Assembly: GCA_021561035.1 (NCBI GenBank)
Contig: CP067346.1
Span: 2,139,001-2,203,000 of the forward strand
Direction: 5' to 3'
Length of the DNA: 64,000 bases
Origin: Clostridioides sp. ES-S-0054-01
GTDB taxonomy: Bacteria > Bacillota > Clostridia > Peptostreptococcales > Peptostreptococcaceae
Position numbers and translations under genes: made by a program. Positions within the stretch are counted from its first letter, which is position 1. Every line of letters begins with the position of its first letter. Positions 63,072-64,000 of this stretch are shown piece after piece. The notes below the pieces were generated by a model that worked only from the letters and a program-made list of their open reading frames with translations, was not told the DNA's origin and made no database searches.

Positions 63072-63774
63072 ATCATCTCTAAAATTTGATATAAGGTTTC
63101 CTTTCTTGACTACTCACATCTACCCCTCCCTTATAAAATCTGATTACTTTTTATTATTCACGTATAATAATTTATATTCCAAATCCTAAATATATCTTCC
63201 TTGATTTAGCGTAAAATTTTTATATGTGTATAATTTTATTTTAATTATATTCTCAAAATTATTAATTGTCAAACACTTTTTAGATTTTATTTTTTACTAT
63301 TAAAATTAACTGAAAATCTATTTAAACTTAATTTAGATTTGTTTTTTATCATTTTACTGCTTCAAAAAGTCATCAAAATACATATTTTAAATTATTTTAT
63401 CATATTTCTAGTAATTTTAAATTTTTATAATTTTATTCAAGAATAATTTATTTAAGATATTTTCATACTATATCTAGATATTGAAAATATTTTTTCTTCT
63501 TTAAATCCCTTTTATTTTTATACATGTACTATTGATTTAAAAATAAAAGCGTGTTACAATTACAAAAAAGAATCTATCAGATGAACATCAATACATTTAT
63601 AAATTTCAGAATTTTCAATTTTTTCTTTTATATAATTTCCATCTAACATCATAAATTATTATAGCTATACTAACCTAAAGCCAATAAAATAAATATCGTG
63701 CTACTTTTACATAAAATATATTTTAAATATATTTTATATATTTTATTAAAATATTTTATAAAGGAGAAGAGACT
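63072..63774. other. 703-bp intergenic region between operon and symporter gene
   Basis: Extremely AT-rich with long A/T palindromic stretches near 63710-63760. No open frame with a ribosome binding site and no clear structured RNA was seen. Both flanking genes start outwards from it, so it must hold two promoters. Confidence 0.5.
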
Positions 63775-64000
63775 ATGTTACTTTTAATTGTTACGTGCGC
63801 AATATACATATGGATTGGTTTTTATTTTTCAAAAAAAGTTAAAACAGCATCCGATTTCCTAATTGCAGGTAGAAATCTTCCTTTACCCATACTAGCTGCA
63901 ACTATTGCTGCTACATCTTTTGGAGGGGGGTGCTTAGTTGGTGGAGTTCAATGGGGAGCTGAAAGAGGACTGTGGGTTGGCATGTATTCTACTATAGGTG
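63775..64000 (+). CDS. Sodium:solute symporter family protein (partial)
   Basis: The first 75 codons, cut by the window edge. An N-terminal transmembrane helix is followed by KTASDFLIAGRNLPLPILAATIAATSFGGG, the signature of SSS-family (SLC5-type) Na+-coupled transporters. AAGGAGAAG precedes the ATG. Substrate cannot be told from this part. Confidence 0.85.
   Translation, partial: MLLLIVTCAIYIWIGFYFSKKVKTASDFLIAGRNLPLPILAATIAATSFGGGCLVGGVQWGAERGLWVGMYSTIG

Overview
The window is very AT-rich DNA (about 70% or more A+T) with Gram-positive signals: strong AGGAGG-type ribosome binding sites, frequent TTG/GTG starts and U-tailed hairpin terminators. The gene content points strongly to Clostridioides difficile or a very close relative. 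It includes a cell-wall protein with CWB2 anchoring repeats, a CD27L-type endolysin amidase domain, [FeFe]-hydrogenase maturation genes, Hcp, and amino-acid fermentation enzymes. It reads as ordinary chromosome with several decayed genes. I see no rRNA, tRNA, CRISPR array, insertion sequence or intact prophage.

Layout. 0-13.4 kb holds mostly minus-strand housekeeping and stress genes: a pentapeptide/K+ channel, an XRE-DUF1232 protein, YtaF, a short MutS2-like ATPase, an RtcB RNA ligase, a kinase-fold protein, a VanW protein, a DNase I-like phosphohydrolase, a 53-aa gene with LexA-like promoter boxes, a DUF819 membrane protein and an M42 peptidase. 13.7-18.3 kb is the plus-strand [FeFe]-hydrogenase maturation operon (TM1266 family, hydF, hydE, hydG, plus a small membrane protein). 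18.3-28.4 kb is miscellaneous: a class III aminotransferase, membrane proteins, a GNAT, an AlaX-type editing protein, ldh, an ImmA-like regulator, msrAB and a patatin. 28.6-31.9 kb is hcp with a ferredoxin and a divergent Crp/Fnr regulator. 31.9-41.7 kb mixes gene remnants with a SNF2 helicase, a hydrolase, a DEAD-box helicase, a solitary amidase and a DUF11/SPOCS pair. 41.8-54.8 kb is a sugar and cell-wall region (GH lipoprotein, GH73 protein, GH65 phosphorylase, beta-phosphoglucomutase, GH13, a Cwp glucosaminidase and a ROK regulator). 54.9-64 kb holds ferritin, then a coherent operon turning amino acids into ATP (transporter, HisC-like transaminase, four-subunit 2-oxoacid:ferredoxin oxidoreductase, ADP-forming acyl-CoA synthetase), and the start of a sodium:solute symporter.

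The strongest novel signal is the rtcB leader (about 6420-6560, minus strand). It has a short ORF with its own Shine-Dalgarno and four segments forming mutually exclusive hairpins (1:2, 2:3, 3:4 terminator). This is the layout of ribosome-mediated attenuation, here in front of an RNA-repair ligase. Other good leads are the LexA-like promoter of the 53-aa gene, a 22-codon ORF upstream of the mutS2-like gene, perfect 28-bp and 23-bp inverted repeats, a terminator inside the cwp leader, a kinase-fold protein lacking the HRD aspartate, and an ImmA-like regulator lacking its HExxH histidines.
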